Source: Flavobacterium sp. JAS (GTDB lineage: Bacteria > Bacteroidota > Bacteroidia > Flavobacteriales > Flavobacteriaceae). Taken from it: a stretch of DNA of 64,000 nucleotides. Under the pieces are notes generated by a model. That model was not told where the DNA came from. It saw nothing but the letters and a program-made list of their open reading frames with translations, and made no database searches. The translations under genes were made by a program, and so were the position numbers. Shown one piece after another: positions 44,073 to 53,297 of the stretch. Every line of letters starts with the position of its first letter. Position 1 is the first letter of the stretch. The stretch spans positions 1-64,000 of the forward strand of contig NZ_JAJMOX010000016.1 in assembly GCF_020991455.1 (NCBI RefSeq), in the 5' to 3' direction.

Positions 44073-47000
44073 TTAAAAATTAGCATTCAATCCAAATCTG
44101 AAGCCTCTGCCCACAGGTGTAGTACCCTGATCTATACCGCGAGCGAGACCTGATCCTGAACTGACCTCAGGGTTATAGCCGGAATATTTGGTAATGGTGA
44201 ACAGGTTTTGGACATTTACATAGGTCTTAAGTGAAGATATTCCCAATACTTTGAGCCACTTCTGGGGTAAAAGGTATGAAAGTGTGATGTCGCGGCACCT
44301 TAAGAAGGAACCATCCTCAATATAATAGTCTGTGGACTCTCTAGGGTCCAGCACGGTACCTGCCACTTGTACCTGCGTAGTCTCGTTGTTTGCTCTCACT
44401 CTTTGAGCTTCTTCAGGACTCATATCGGGGGTAATAATGCGATATCGCTTGTCAAATATAGCTTTGGGCAAGTTATTTTTACCAGCCAATGAGTTGTTGG
44501 TTATTTCATAGTAATTAAAAATTTTGTTGCCTACAGAATAACTGAAGAATGCCACCAATTCCAGGTTTTTATACGATAATTTTGTATTGAAACCACCGAA
44601 AAATTTTGGAATTGCGCTCCCTAGATTGACTTTGTCGTCATTGTTCAGGACTCCGTCATTGTTTAGGTCGGCATATCTGCGGGCACCTTCTTTTACGTTC
44701 ACCTGAAAGGTTGCTGGTTTGGTAAGAATTGTCTGGTCTGTCCAGACACCAATACTTTTATAGCCGAAAAACTGCCCTATTGGCTTACCTGGTTGCAGCC
44801 TGTATAGATACGAACTGCCTGCCACTTGATTTAGATCAAGAAATTCGTCGTCAGCTCCTGATAATTTCTCTACCGTGTTCCTGTTAAAAGCGATGTTGGC
44901 GTCTACCGACCAACTCAGATCTTTTTTGTTAATAATTTTTCCGCCCAATGTAAATTCAAGTCCCTCATTGCTAATGGAAGCAACATTTTTTGTGTAAGTA
45001 GAGTAACCAGTAGTGAGCGGTGGCGTTACGTTAAACAGTAAGCCGTCTGTATACTTTCTATATACCTCAACTGTTAAGGATAAACGGTCTTTAAAAAGAG
45101 AGATATCGGCACCCAGATTGAGAGATGAAGTTTTTTCCCATTGAAGTTCAGGGTTAGCTAAGCGATTGGGAGCAAAACCCACGTTGATCTGATTGCCAAA
45201 TACAACACTTGCCACACCCAGTGTAGAAATGGTTGAATAGGAATTGATTCCCTGATTGCCTACTAAGCCCCAGCTGCTCCTTAGCTTAAATTCACTGATC
45301 ATGGGAAGTCTGTTTTTGAACCATTTTTGCTGATCGATACGCCAGGCACCGCTCAAAGAAGGGAAAAACGCATATTTTTCTTTATCAACAAATTTTGAGG
45401 ACCCATCGTACCTTCCTGAAAAGCTTAAATAATACAATGTCTTATAATTGTATGAACCCCGGAAAATAGCTGATACCAATTGATTTGCCGTATAGCTGCT
45501 ATTGGGTACGTCAGGGGTATTACCAGACTGAATGGAATTAAAAGTTGTGAGGTTTGAAGTAAAACCAGATGAAGCTGCTGTTTGGGTTTTAGATACAAAT
45601 TCTTCAGCAGAACCTACAAGGACGGCGGAGAGGTTATGATTTTTACCAAAGCGCTTATTATAGTTTGCCTGCATTTGGTATAAGATGCTGTTATTTTGAG
45701 AATTACCTAAACTTGCAATCCCTACCAGGGTGGATCCCGCCGGTCTTATTGTCGTAGGTATGTAATTTTGCAATAGGGAATTGAATGTAGTGATACCAAC
45801 TAACCCACTCAATTTTAAATCGTTTGTCAGTTTATAAGATAGCCCAAAATTGGCCAGTAGTTGAGATGAGGTATTCACATTTTTAGTGCCTTGTTCTCCT
45901 GAAAAACTCAGTGGGTTCCGGATAGTAGAGGTTGCAGTGAGTACGGTAGCTGTGGTAAACCTAGGGTTGTAATAAACGGTCCTCCCGGTGTCAGGATCGT
46001 AGTACTGGGCGGTGCCTGCTCCATACATATAATCCGAAACATAATTATAGCCTCCATCCGGATTGATTAGCGGAGATGTAGGCGCCCAGGTAAGGGCTGC
46101 AGAGGTAAGAGTTGCCGAAGGCTGTCCGTTACGAATGGTACTCGAATAATTTGCTATTGCCGTAAAAGTAAGTTTAGGACTTATTTTTCCTTCATAGTTA
46201 AGTTTTCCATTATATCGTTTTAGGGAAGTAGAAGGAAGTACACCTTCTTGTAGATAATATTGTCCAGAAAAATAAATTTTATTGATATTGTCTCCTCCCG
46301 AAAGGCTTAGATTTACGTCCGTGGTAGGAGCGGTTTGCAGCAGCTCTTTTTGGTGGTCGTAAGATTTAAGGGATTCAATTTCTGATGGGAGATAAGGTTG
46401 AAGCGTGGCTGCACTATAAGTACCAATCGAACGTCTGTAAGCCCATGCTTCATTTACTAATGTAGCGTAATCTTGTGCTTTCAACATTTCTATTTTCTTT
46501 GATCTGTTTACATAAGAGCGGTTAGCGTTTACCGCTATTTTTAATTTGCCTATCTGTCCAGATTTTGTAGTGATCAATACTACCCCGTTTGAACCACGGG
46601 ACCCATAAATAGCGGTCGCTGCAGCATCTTTTAAGATATCGATACTTGCGATGTCATTGGGATTGATCATGCTAAGCGGGTTTGAACTTCCGTAGGCAGA
46701 TAAGCTGCTTTGCCCGTTATTGAGACCTTCAATATCCGGACTGTTCATAGGCACGCCGTCTATAACGTACAAGGGTTGTGTGGAAAAGCTCAGTGAACTG
46801 GCGCCTCGGATCTCGATACTGATACCTCCCCCAGGATCGGCACTGTTCTCTATGACATTTACCCCAGCGGCCCGTCCGCCGATAAGTTGTTGAAAATTAG
46901 AATATCCACCTTCAGTACTGTTTTCTGTATCGACTTTTACAGTGGATGTTGCTATCTCGGATTTCTTTTTGCTCTCATATCCGATTACAATTACCTCGTC

Positions 47001-47309
47001 CATCTTGTTGCTATCGGTTTCTAAAGAAACAATGAGGGGTTGGGGGATATTTGCAATGCTGTATTCTTTTGGTTTAAAACCGAGATAGGTAATTCTGAGT
47101 TTGCTCTGTGCGTTTGTGTATTCAATCTCAAATTGTCCATCAAGACCCGATGTTACAGCTTTATTCTCAGGTATCACCTGTATCTGTGCACCGGGTAAGG
47201 GTTGTCCGAGATCATCGTTTATTGTTCCGCTGATCTTTTTTTGTTTTTGGGCCAGTAACTCGGCCCCGTAGAACATGGTAATGATCAAAATTATGCTTTT
47301 TAATCTCAT
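44073..47309 (-). CDS. SusC-like TonB-dependent receptor (PUL 2)
   Basis: 1078 residues from the ATG at 47309 (signal peptide MRLKSIILIITMFYGAELLAQ); a longer reading that starts 84 bases earlier would precede the signal with 28 unrelated residues. The carboxypeptidase-like domain (about 25-100, GTINDDLGQPLPGAQIQVIPENK) is followed by a TonB-box-like DEVIVIGYESKKKSE, the plug with AAATAIYGSRGSNGVVLITTK, and a long barrel ending FRFGLNANF. It is the importer partner of the SusD below it. The region upstream holds a perfect palindrome. Confidence 0.95.
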   Translation of the reverse strand: MRLKSIILIITMFYGAELLAQKQKKISGTINDDLGQPLPGAQIQVIPENKAVTSGLDGQFEIEYTNAQSKLRITYLGFKPKEYSIANIPQPLIVSLETDSNKMDEVIVIGYESKKKSEIATSTVKVDTENSTEGGYSNFQQLIGGRAAGVNVIENSADPGGGISIEIRGASSLSFSTQPLYVIDGVPMNSPDIEGLNNGQSSLSAYGSSNPLSMINPNDIASIDILKDAAATAIYGSRGSNGVVLITTKSGQIGKLKIAVNANRSYVNRSKKIEMLKAQDYATLVNEAWAYRRSIGTYSAATLQPYLPSEIESLKSYDHQKELLQTAPTTDVNLSLSGGDNINKIYFSGQYYLQEGVLPSTSLKRYNGKLNYEGKISPKLTFTAIANYSSTIRNGQPSATLTSAALTWAPTSPLINPDGGYNYVSDYMYGAGTAQYYDPDTGRTVYYNPRFTTATVLTATSTIRNPLSFSGEQGTKNVNTSSQLLANFGLSYKLTNDLKLSGLVGITTFNSLLQNYIPTTIRPAGSTLVGIASLGNSQNNSILYQMQANYNKRFGKNHNLSAVLVGSAEEFVSKTQTAASSGFTSNLTTFNSIQSGNTPDVPNSSYTANQLVSAIFRGSYNYKTLYYLSFSGRYDGSSKFVDKEKYAFFPSLSGAWRIDQQKWFKNRLPMISEFKLRSSWGLVGNQGINSYSTISTLGVASVVFGNQINVGFAPNRLANPELQWEKTSSLNLGADISLFKDRLSLTVEVYRKYTDGLLFNVTPPLTTGYSTYTKNVASISNEGLEFTLGGKIINKKDLSWSVDANIAFNRNTVEKLSGADDEFLDLNQVAGSSYLYRLQPGKPIGQFFGYKSIGVWTDQTILTKPATFQVNVKEGARRYADLNNDGVLNNDDKVNLGSAIPKFFGGFNTKLSYKNLELVAFFSYSVGNKIFNYYEITNNSLAGKNNLPKAIFDKRYRIITPDMSPEEAQRVRANNETTQVQVAGTVLDPRESTDYYIEDGSFLRCRDITLSYLLPQKWLKVLGISSLKTYVNVQNLFTITKYSGYNPEVSSGSGLARGIDQGTTPVGRGFRFGLNANF

Positions 47310-47394
47310 ATTTTTTGGTTTAATAATTAGTTTGGTGAAATTATAAAAGAAGCTCATTTCTCGGTGTACTATAACGATGTATTTCTTCTGCAAC

Positions 47395-47415
47395 CGTTCC
47401 CAATATTTGGGAACG
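47395..47415. promoter_or_regulatory. Perfect palindrome in the divergent SusC/GH16 promoter region (likely LacI operator)
   Basis: Arms CGTTCCCAA and TTGGGAACG around TAT give 21 bases of perfect dyad symmetry, the size of a LacI/GalR-type operator. It lies 86-106 bases upstream of the SusC start and about 50 bases upstream of the GH16 -7 box, followed by one more CTCCCAA half-like site. The LacI gene of this locus is the natural candidate binder. Confidence 0.65.
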
Positions 47416-47441
47416 CTCCCAATGAAAATCCCGGTTGTAAA

Positions 47442-47474
47442 TTGACATGGGGGAGGATCTAAGTTCTATTTTTG
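47442..47474 (+). promoter_or_regulatory. Promoter of GH16 paralog C
   Basis: TTG (47442-47444), a 22-base spacer, and TATTTTTG (47467-47474), an exact Bacteroidota -7 box. A leader of about 90 bases remains to the ATG at 47572. The palindrome lies just upstream of the TTG. Confidence 0.6.
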
Positions 47475-47571
47475 AAACAATTGTCATAGCAACAGATGAA
47501 TTCACCAGATTACCTAGCATTTGAGGTTTTTGTTGATTTTGAATTAAATGAAACTTTTAAACTAACCACAT

Positions 47572-49410
47572 ATGAACAGAATTAGAATTGGAAAAAGATT
47601 ATTGTCGGGCATTACCCTGATTATGTTATTGCCCATTGGAGAGGTATTGGCCCAGGAGGCAGGAAAAAAGGATATTACACATAGTAAGTCCCTCTCTGGG
47701 GCTTTAGCCGGATATCAATTGGCTTACGAAGACGATTTTAACGGGAATTCGTTAAATAAAGCCGATTGGTTTTACAGGCATGGCAACAAGAAACTCGGCG
47801 GTGGATTTAACCGAAGTGAAAATGTATCGATAGTGAGTAAAGATGGTGTGGGATACCTGGATATCGCCTACAAAAAAGATACCGACTACAATAACGATGG
47901 TGTAGCAGATCTCAGTGGAGGAGGGGTAATCTCTACCAAAGCTTTTGGCTACGGATATTATGAAGCGAGGATAAAGTTTTACAAAGGGTCAAAAGGCCTG
48001 CATGAATCCTTTTGGAACCATGGACTTGCATTGAATGTAAACGATACTGGGGATATGATTTTTAGCGAAGCAGTAAAACGCGATCTGAGACCCACAGACA
48101 ATGTGGCCATTGAGATAGACGCCATTGAGCTGGATTCTTACATGAATCTTGGCAAAACCAATTACTGGTTTAACAAAAAAGCCTGTGATTGTACCTCCGA
48201 GTCGACCGCAGCAGCATTTAATAGGTTCGATGCCTCCTATATGGATTTGGACCAATGGATCAATGTTGGTTTCGAATGGCTGCCTGGCATGGTAAAATAC
48301 TATATTAACGGAGTAGAGCGTTACCGTTATAGTTTCACTACTCCTTCCTACGCCGCGATGGAAGTGTGGTTAACTGCACTTGCCAATACACTTTGGTTCA
48401 AAGGTGAACCATTGCCCGATGCCAGTATGAAAGTAGATTATTTCAGGTATTACCATAAGCCCACCTATGCCAATTTAATTGGTAACAATAGTTTTGAGTT
48501 TGATGGCGCAGCTACTGAAACCGTGAGGAACTGGATAATCTATGATGGTATTTATGATAATGAAAAAACCGATGGTTGCAGGGTGGTATACGATGGGACG
48601 GCTTATGAGGGTAAAGGCTACCTGCAACAGGATGGTAAATCGTCAGTGCCCTATATCGCTTCAAAGTACCAACTGGATTATATTCCTAATAGCACTTATA
48701 AGTTAACTGCGTGGATTAAAAGGTCTGCGGGAATGCAGAAGGCTACTATGGAGGTTTTGCAGCCCGGGGCGAAGACGCTTAGTGTAAATATCCCGCCAGC
48801 GACCCAATGGACAAAGATAACCCTTGAAAACATTACAGTGGGGTCGAACACTGCAACTGTTGTATTTAACACTACAGGGGCAGACGGTGAATGGCTTAAA
48901 ATAGATAAAGTTGAATTATTTGATATGACTGTAAAGAACCCGGTAAAACAATGGCCGCTAATCGTACAGGAATTGGAAGACGGCTACAGTGAATCGGGCC
49001 CATTTAGGGGAAGTTTCAATTTTAGTCCGCATGAAGGCGGTATTTGGGGCAATGCAGTTAAAGGTTATAACAGCAGTTCTATACGTATGTCCAACGGTGA
49101 TGCAGGGCTTTTTGCGCAATGGTCACCAGTTATACCGGCCAAGGGCAACTATGATGTATATATCTACAAGCCGGTTTCAAAAGATGCCGATAGCAATGCT
49201 AAAATCGAGATAAAATATGATGGTGGGACGACTGTCAAGTATCTGGACTATACAGCAGGGCAGGCTGGGTGGGTATTTTTAGGTAACTATAAATTCACTG
49301 AAGGCAAAACCAACTACATCCGAAATTACGTCAATACAAAAGACAAAAAAATATTAGCCGATGCAATTGCCGTGACACCGACCGGTGAGAAGGCACCTAC
49401 ATTAGAGTGA
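47572..49410 (+). CDS. GH16 enzyme with CBM-like and golvesin-like domains (paralog C)
   Basis: 612 residues with signal peptide (ending GEVLAQ). The GH16 domain (about 40-300) carries AIEIDAIELDS (E181, D183, E186), FGYGYYEARIKFYKGSKGL and WINVGFEWLPGMVKYYING; then a CBM4/9-like sandwich (about 305-460, IGNNSFEFDGAATETVRNW) and a golvesin-like sandwich (about 470-605, GNYDVYIYKPVSK, GWVFLGNYKF). It is closest to paralog B over the whole length but has no T9SS sorting domain, so it is probably periplasmic or surface-attached by another route. It is divergent from SusC/SusD of PUL 2 and shares the palindrome region, so the two are probably co-regulated. Confidence 0.9.
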   Translation: MNRIRIGKRLLSGITLIMLLPIGEVLAQEAGKKDITHSKSLSGALAGYQLAYEDDFNGNSLNKADWFYRHGNKKLGGGFNRSENVSIVSKDGVGYLDIAYKKDTDYNNDGVADLSGGGVISTKAFGYGYYEARIKFYKGSKGLHESFWNHGLALNVNDTGDMIFSEAVKRDLRPTDNVAIEIDAIELDSYMNLGKTNYWFNKKACDCTSESTAAAFNRFDASYMDLDQWINVGFEWLPGMVKYYINGVERYRYSFTTPSYAAMEVWLTALANTLWFKGEPLPDASMKVDYFRYYHKPTYANLIGNNSFEFDGAATETVRNWIIYDGIYDNEKTDGCRVVYDGTAYEGKGYLQQDGKSSVPYIASKYQLDYIPNSTYKLTAWIKRSAGMQKATMEVLQPGAKTLSVNIPPATQWTKITLENITVGSNTATVVFNTTGADGEWLKIDKVELFDMTVKNPVKQWPLIVQELEDGYSESGPFRGSFNFSPHEGGIWGNAVKGYNSSSIRMSNGDAGLFAQWSPVIPAKGNYDVYIYKPVSKDADSNAKIEIKYDGGTTVKYLDYTAGQAGWVFLGNYKFTEGKTNYIRNYVNTKDKKILADAIAVTPTGEKAPTLE

Positions 49411-49414
49411 AGAT

Positions 49415-49440
49415 AAAGGTGGTGCGCCACCTTTTATTTT
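49415..49440 (+). terminator. Intrinsic terminator
   Basis: AAAGGTGG-TGCG-CCACCTTT, a perfect 8-bp stem followed by TTATTTT, right after the GH16 stop. Confidence 0.8.
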
Positions 49441-49810
49441 GCTGAGAAATTAAAAAGATCCCTAGATTGTCGCTATGCGAATTATTGACCCTTCGTGTGG
49501 AGCGAAATACTGCCCGGTAAACTTAAGGTTGTATCGAAAAACAGATTTTGCCCGCACGATTTTTTGTTCAGAAGTCTGAGTTGTACTTAAGACCTCACCT
49601 GTAGGCACATAAAAGAAAAGGACAAACCAGGGGGAATTAAGCCAATACGATTTAAATTCTTAAATATGGTTACAATAAAACAATCAACGGGGATTGCAGT
49701 ATCATAAGCGCACTGACCCTATACACCAGCATTATGAAAATGAACGATACTTATCTGCTACCCTATTGGAAAGCTTCTTTAAAACAATGGTGCAGCCTTA
49801 AAAATCGTGA

Positions 49811-50011
49811 AAGCAATTTTATGTAAAGGTTATAGCTGAAAATGGTGATTATCCAGCAGTACAATATTCAATTGCAAATCAGTTGAATGAAATCGGCAGT
49901 GATTTTCTAGATTTTAATTTGGTAGAAAAAAACAGCAATTCCAATAATATACTTGCAAAAATTTCCGGAAAGGCCCCGGGGCAATGGTTCTATGGCTATT
50001 TCGGATTTTGA
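49811..50011 (+). pseudogene. Coding-like fragment, family unknown
   Basis: Open frame bounded by an upstream TGA and ending TGA at 50009-50011. The translation (KQFYVKVIAENGDYPAVQ..., GSDFLDFNLVEKNSNSNN..., APGQWFYGYFGF) has protein-like composition, but there is no start codon. I cannot name the parent gene. Confidence 0.4.
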
Positions 50012-50526
50012 AAAGAATACAGGTTAGAAGTTTACCAATAATATAAATGTTCTAGCTCAAGTAACTGTTTAACACCATCCATTGAATGGCCTGTCAGTTA
50101 CTATGTTGGATTTTTATACTAGCTTCAGCCTGAACCATATGCATTTGCGAGATGAAGTTCGATAAGCATTTTTGGGTCAAAGTTCTATAATTTGAAAATT
50201 TTGATTAAATCGTATTACAAGATTAAGCAAATAAGCTTTACTTTCTACAGTGCTTTCCCAAAGGAAAGTAAAGGGAACAATTTATCATGATGAAAAAGAA
50301 TTACTAATCTTAAAAGAGTAAAAAAAAGAGTCACCTGATTTGTTGGAGTAAGAGTTGTCCAGGTTTAATATCCGTTTTGAAGATTTGCTTTTAGATTGGA
50401 TTTTTTAGATATATAAATGGTACTGTGGAATAATTCACTTCAATGAAACTTGAACAGTTTTTCTTGAAAACAGAGGTGTTTAAATTTTTTAAGAAATGGA
50501 AATAAAGTTTATCGGACTGCAAAAAA

Positions 50527-50560
50527 AAAAGCCTGAGGAATTAATACTGCTCAGGCTTTT
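50527..50560. terminator. Bidirectional terminator
   Basis: GCCTGAG (50531-50537) and CTCAGGC (50550-50556) flanked by A and T runs; it lies 110 bases beyond the stop of the minus-strand DUF4334 gene. Confidence 0.7.
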
Positions 50561-50671
50561 GGTTAAAATTTGGGGCAAGGATATGGACAATTGAACGGCT
50601 TAATTTTTTGTTGCAAAAAAAGTATCCACTGCATTTATAATTGACTACAATGGTGAGATTCTTTTAAGGAG

Positions 50672-51193
50672 TTATATGTCATCTCTTACCAGAATAAAGA
50701 AAAATGAATTAGAATCACCTTTTGCATCCATAACGCCTAATAAAGTGTCCTCATCAATTTTTTTAAAAATATCATTAATGGGCAAATTGTCGTAAATCAT
50801 GGTAGCTGAAATTTTATCTCTGTATTGTGTCATACGAAGACGTGCTTTATATTCGGTTGTTTCTATTTCTTCTCTAAAGTCACCAACTTTTCCTTCAACA
50901 GAAGGGTGATCCGCGCTCAATTTTGCTAGTTTGACAGGATCGGCAAAAAATGTATCCGTTCCATATGATGTATAGAAAACTAAGGGACTGACGTTTTGGG
51001 CGTCTTCAAAAATTTTTCCATACCATCCAGCTGCTTCTAAAGACCCATCTTGTGGATGGCCTGTATTTAATGAGTATCCCTTCCAATGACCAATTAATAA
51101 TTCTATTGTTGCGGACTCAAGCTCGTCAAAAATTCGAAATGCATTTTCAGTGGTTGTTTTTCCAGTTTGTAATACTTGATTTAATGTTTCCAT
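50672..51193 (-). CDS. GXWXG/DUF4334 domain protein
   Basis: 173 residues, no signal peptide. The GXWXG domain (about 30-90; LLIGHWKGYSLNTGHPQDGSL, GWYGKIFED) is followed by DUF4334 (about 115-170; EYKARLRMTQYRDKISATMIYD, PINDIFKKIDEDTLLGVMD). These two domains commonly occur together; the function is not established. It ends at a terminator and has no clear operon partners. Confidence 0.85.
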   Translation of the reverse strand: METLNQVLQTGKTTTENAFRIFDELESATIELLIGHWKGYSLNTGHPQDGSLEAAGWYGKIFEDAQNVSPLVFYTSYGTDTFFADPVKLAKLSADHPSVEGKVGDFREEIETTEYKARLRMTQYRDKISATMIYDNLPINDIFKKIDEDTLLGVMDAKGDSNSFFFILVRDDI

Positions 51194-51474
51194 GAAGTTG
51201 AAATTTGAATTATAAAGACAAATTTCTGATTATTAAGGATAACGATTGTGATACAAAAGTAGTCAATGATGAAACGTTTTAACGATTTATCTCTTTGATC
51301 AAGTTGCAAACCTAAACCCGGCAGGCTTTGTTTTTACTGAATTTCTGATTTTGAAAAACATCATCTGCTAAGATTCTGCCACCACGCGTGAGCATCTTAC
51401 TTATCATCTGGTTGCTAAAATTACCAGTTTTACGGCGCTAGATTCAAAGCGAATGCTTCAAATATTTTATATGA

Positions 51475-51669
51475 AGAATCGCAAAATTAATACTAATTCT
51501 AGTATTGTTATATTTGCTAGTAGACCAGAAAATAGAGAGACAAATTGCAAAACAGTACCCTCAAGAAGAAATTTACATTGATAAGATTCCAGAGAATGTA
51601 GAAAGGGAATATTACCTATATATTCTTGACTATTATAACTGGGATGAACCTACGTTGCTTTTTAGCTAA
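51475..51669 (+). pseudogene. Coding-like fragment with short membrane segment
   Basis: Open frame from after a TGA to TAA at 51667-51669 without a good start: LILILVLLYLLVDQKIERQI, YPQEEIYIDKIPENVEREYY, LYILDYYNWDEPTLLFS. The YNW(D) block recalls DUF4274 proteins, but this is too short to assign. Probably the remainder of a broken gene. Confidence 0.35.
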
Positions 51670-51739
51670 CATATAACAGCTAATCGAACAAAAGATTGTA
51701 GCGGATAGCCCTTACGCAAATACTATAAACATCGAAAAT

Positions 51740-52040
51740 ATTACCCCACAATTTTCTTTCGGTGTACAATTTCCCAATCTGTAAGATTGCTGATTATGGT
51801 TTGTAGTCAATTGCCGTGTTCCGTAAGTTCATATTGAACCGTTATAGGTTGTATATCTAAAACGGTTCGTTTTGCCAACTGGTTTATTTCCAATTCCTTT
51901 AATTCCTTGCTCAACATCCTGTTTGAAATTCCTTCTATGTCATTCAATATATCAGCCCCCCCTTTGTTGTAACAGCTAATAGAAGATGATCGATATTTTC
52001 CATTTACCGTCCATTGTCAAGTTTCGATTTTATCTGACAT
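51740..52040 (-). pseudogene. HxlR-family regulator, broken copy
   Basis: Read on the minus strand, DGKWKISIIFY-stop-LLQQRGADILNDIEGISNRMLS, KELKELEINQLAKRTV, ITVQYELTEHGN-stop-LQTIISNL match the HxlR winged helix. At least two in-frame stops (TAG, TGA) break it and the N-terminal cysteine region is missing. It lies directly downstream of an intact HxlR gene (52049-52399) on the same strand, so it may be an old paralog. Confidence 0.75.
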
Positions 52041-52048
52041 AATTTACT

Positions 52049-52399
52049 CTACTGGTAATCAGTCTCTTTCGGTATTGGAACTATTTCATATTTTAAATTC
52101 CATTCTTTTATGTTTTCTAAGATTGGCAAAAAAGCCAGGCCTTTTTCAGACAACTTATATTCTACCCTCGGTGGTAGTTCCTTGTAGGCCAATCTTTCCA
52201 ATAGTCCATCTTCTTCCAACTCTTTTAACTGTTCAGTTAGTACTTTCCTTGAAATGTGTGGTATTATGGCATCTAATTGACCAAAACGAATAGTACGGGT
52301 CCCCATCACATTTATAATGATCGGCTTCCATTTATTACCAATCGTGCCAATCGCCCTCGTAAAGGGACAATTTGAATTACAAAACTTTTCGTCTCTCAT
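52049..52399 (-). CDS. HxlR-family transcriptional regulator
   Basis: 116 residues: N-terminal cysteines (KFCNSNCPFTRAIGTIGNKWKPIIINVM) and the winged helix (FGQLDAIIPHISRKVLTEQLKELEEDGLLERLAYKELPPRVEYKLSEKG). HxlR proteins often sense reactive aldehydes, quinones or oxidants through Cys and control a divergent detoxification or oxidoreductase gene. Here the divergent partner is an SDR, with dyads between them. C6 and C10 are the likely sensing residues. Confidence 0.9.
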   Translation of the reverse strand: MRDEKFCNSNCPFTRAIGTIGNKWKPIIINVMGTRTIRFGQLDAIIPHISRKVLTEQLKELEEDGLLERLAYKELPPRVEYKLSEKGLAFLPILENIKEWNLKYEIVPIPKETDYQ

Positions 52400-52415
52400 A
52401 TTTTTAAATTTTGTA

Positions 52416-52480
52416 GTTACCTAATAGTAACCAGAATAAACTATAATAGTTACAAATATAAACTATTGATAGTATCTTTG
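52416..52480 (+). promoter_or_regulatory. HxlR/SDR divergent regulatory region with dyads
   Basis: Three inverted repeats lie close together: GTTAC-N6-GTAAC (52416-52431), ACTAT-A-ATAGT (52440-52450) and ACTAT-TG-ATAGT (52462-52473). The last two are centred 22 bases apart (two helical turns). A TATCTTTG -7 box for the SDR gene is at 52473-52480, overlapping the third dyad, so a bound dimer would block it. No good -33 element is present, which fits an activator- or repressor-dependent promoter. Confidence 0.6.
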
Positions 52481-52489
52481 TGAAATAAA

Positions 52490-52532
52490 TTGAATAATAA
52501 TTGAATAATAATTGAATAATAATTGAATAATG
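52490..52532 (+). repeat. 11-base tandem repeat in the SDR leader
   Basis: The unit TTGAATAATAA occurs three times (52490, 52501, 52512) with a fourth, partial copy (TTGAATAATG) that contains the start codon at 52530. Slippage would change the leader length by 11 bases at a time. Confidence 0.75.
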
Positions 52533-53282
52533 ACTAAATTAGAAAACAAAGTAGTAGTTATTACAGGTGGTAATAGTGGAATTGGGTTGGGCATTGCCCA
52601 AGAATTTAAAAAAGAAGGTGCAAAAGGAGTTATTGTTGGTAGAAATCAGGAAACTTTAGATAGTGCTGTGTTACAACTTGGCGATAATTTTTTAGCCATA
52701 AATGCAGATGTAACCAACGTTGCCGACCTGGAAAGAATATTTAAAGAAACATCTGAAAAGTTTGGGAAAATAGATGTGATTGTAGCCAATGCGGGCGCTG
52801 CAACTTTAGGAACTGTGGCAGATCTTGGCGAAGCCGACTATGACAAAGCGATGAATCTAAATCTTAAAAGTGTTTACTTCACTGTTAATAAAGCTCTGCC
52901 TTTTATGAATGATGGTAGCTCTATTATTCTTATCGGGTCGATTGCGGCTCATCGTTCATACCCCTCATTTGGGCTTTATGGTGCTGCAAAAGCAGCTGTA
53001 ATCTTTTTTGCAAAAGCATTTTCAAATGATCTTTTAGGCAGAAAAATTAGAGCAAATGTAATAACACCAGGTACAACAGATACACCAGCATTTGAGAAGT
53101 TTGTTCCCGCAGAACAAATTGAAGCTGTAAAAAAACACTTTGCAAGTGAAATACCGATAGGCAGGATTGGGCAATCATCCGACATAGGTAAAACAGCGGT
53201 ATTTCTAGCTTCTGATGATTCTTCGTTTATCCTTGGTGCTGAAATCCTTGTTGATGGCGGTACGACATATTTAGCTAAGTAA
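52530..53282 (+). CDS. Short-chain dehydrogenase/reductase
   Basis: 250 residues, classical SDR: cofactor loop TGGNSGIGLGIA (12-23), NAG motif (NAGAATLG), N111, catalytic S137, Y150 and K154 (YGAAK), and C-terminal LVDGG. The residue after the second strand (VGRNQE, R38) favours NADP(H). Divergent from the HxlR gene. Substrate unknown; related HxlR-linked SDRs are considered carbonyl-detoxification enzymes, which is inference. Confidence 0.9.
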   Translation: MTKLENKVVVITGGNSGIGLGIAQEFKKEGAKGVIVGRNQETLDSAVLQLGDNFLAINADVTNVADLERIFKETSEKFGKIDVIVANAGAATLGTVADLGEADYDKAMNLNLKSVYFTVNKALPFMNDGSSIILIGSIAAHRSYPSFGLYGAAKAAVIFFAKAFSNDLLGRKIRANVITPGTTDTPAFEKFVPAEQIEAVKKHFASEIPIGRIGQSSDIGKTAVFLASDDSSFILGAEILVDGGTTYLAK

Positions 53283-53297
53283 ATAATTGAACCATAT

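Larger units (their letters stand above)
49441..50671. other. Gene-poor stretch with coding remnants
   Basis: 1.2 kb without an intact gene. A 66-codon open frame without start lies at 49811-50011 (listed separately), and a terminator near 50527-50560. Base content and scattered coding-like pieces suggest decay of former genes. Confidence 0.5.
51194..52048. other. Decayed stretch between DUF4334 and HxlR genes
   Basis: 855 bases with no intact gene; contains the two fragments listed at 51475-51669 and 51740-52040. Confidence 0.5.
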
